DNA of 64,000 nucleotides from Kibdelosporangium sp. MJ126-NF4 (GTDB taxonomy: Bacteria > Actinomycetota > Actinomycetes > Mycobacteriales > Pseudonocardiaceae). Positions 63,556 through 64,000 of this stretch are shown piece after piece; positions within the stretch are counted from its first letter, which is position 1, and each line of letters opens with the position of its first letter. The notes under the pieces were generated by a model, which did no database searches, was not told the DNA's origin, and saw only the letters and a program-made list of their open reading frames with translations. Made by a program: the position numbers and the translations under genes. The stretch lies in the NCBI RefSeq assembly GCF_000826545.1, contig NZ_CDME01000002.1:2241187-2305186 (forward strand), given 5' to 3'.

Positions 63556-64000
63556 GTGTTGTGGCCCCTGCCGGTACGGGTGTCTTCCGACACGCTCACC
63601 AGAGTGGTCCGGATCGAGAATATCGGCTCGCTGCCGGAAGTTCTGCTGGCACCAGTGGGCTGGCGGCCCGAGGTCGACGACCGAGCGCTGGACGACCAGG
63701 CACGGGATGAATGCACCCGACTCAAGTGGCTGGATCACCGTGGCCGACTGGACGTGGACGTGGCTTCGGTGTTGCGCTTGCTGTGCAAGGCCAGCACCGA
63801 GGTCTACGGCTGGATCACGGTCGGCCGGACCACGACAGGAGTGCTGGCCTGTTCGAACGGACACCAAGCGCTGCTGTGCATACGGCACGAACCATGGGTG
63901 TCGCTGTGCTCGATCCGGCCGGAGGAACTCGCCAACACGGTCGTCGCTCAGGCTCCGATTATCCCTGCGGGGCAAGGTAAGCCCATACAGGTGAGACGGT
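63556..64000 (+). CDS. EspG-family ESX secretion chaperone (cut by window end)
   Basis: The GTG at 63556 opens five bases after the PPE-like stop and stays open to the window end (148 codons). The visible part starts VLWPLPVRVSSDTL and continues with ALDDQARDECTRLKWLDHRGRLDVDVASVLRLL and VYGWITVGRTTTGVLACS. The strand and helix order matches EspG. EspG proteins keep PE/PPE-type substrates soluble and pass them to the ESX machine. The neighbour order supports the call. Confidence 0.8.
   Translation, partial: MLWPLPVRVSSDTLTRVVRIENIGSLPEVLLAPVGWRPEVDDRALDDQARDECTRLKWLDHRGRLDVDVASVLRLLCKASTEVYGWITVGRTTTGVLACSNGHQALLCIRHEPWVSLCSIRPEELANTVVAQAPIIPAGQGKPIQVRR

Overview
The window comes from a high-GC actinobacterium. 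The gene content points to Pseudonocardiales (the Amycolatopsis, Saccharothrix or Kibdelosporangium group). It has a GlnX/GlnH/PknG signalling operon, DUF397 proteins beside a decayed XRE/DUF5753 regulator, a DUF3558-PPE-EspG type VII secretion accessory group, and the lexA/LysM/nrdR/nrdJ and hflX/dapF/miaA block in an order close to that of Mycobacterium. The genus is an inference; nothing in the window fixes it.

Layout. (1) 1-7459 is one + strand operon with overlapping stops and starts: the end of a GlnX-like membrane protein, lipoprotein GlnH, a coiled-coil protein, PknG, a PP2C phosphatase, a VWA protein and an FHA protein. The kinase, phosphatase and FHA protein share a small Cys-rich zinc-ribbon tag at the N-terminus. 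(2) 7486-23608 holds mostly single housekeeping and accessory genes on both strands: a membrane protein, a broken XRE regulator with its DUF397 partner, an RNA methylase, a DUF4139 protein, arylamine N-acetyltransferase, a CBS protein, GNAT, DUF2293, prolyl oligopeptidase, a metallopeptidase, a YdcF protein, a sortase-anchored SdrD-like protein, P450, YCII, TetR and DUF1989. (3) 24274-40116 is a lipid/polyketide operon: secreted lipase, ferredoxin reductase, acyl desaturase, MFS exporter, a 2177-residue type I PKS, an antigen-85-like secreted esterase, a fatty acyl-AMP ligase and a GT39-like membrane glycosyltransferase. Its logic resembles the FadD32-Pks13-Ag85 mycolate system, but the PKS carries DH and KR domains that Pks13 lacks.

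(4) 40207-41332 is the most unusual locus. A 243-residue protein of unknown function is followed by two tandem non-coding RNAs and a strong terminator. Both RNAs fold as circularly permuted tRNAs: anticodon-stem 3' strand, T arm, acceptor stem closed by a short loop, D arm, anticodon-stem 5' strand, all held by long terminal stems. This is the architecture of YrlA-type Y RNAs, the tRNA mimics that normally partner the Ro60/Rsr protein. No Ro60 gene is visible in the window. (5) 41336-44823 holds an SDR, an ADP-ribosylglycohydrolase, a GT1 glycosyltransferase and a divergent MarR regulator with a clear operator.

(6) 44951-59330 is a conserved core: class II ribonucleotide reductase NrdJ, NrdR, a LysM cell-division-type protein and LexA divergently arranged around three SOS boxes, two membrane/secreted proteins, HflX, an MFS pump, DapF, MiaA, an extradiol-dioxygenase-like protein and a DUF349 protein. 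(7) 59390-64000 has a pRiA4b ORF-3-like protein, an orphan DUF397 and a type VII secretion accessory group (small ESX-like protein, DUF3558 lipoprotein, PPE-like protein and EspG, cut by the window end).
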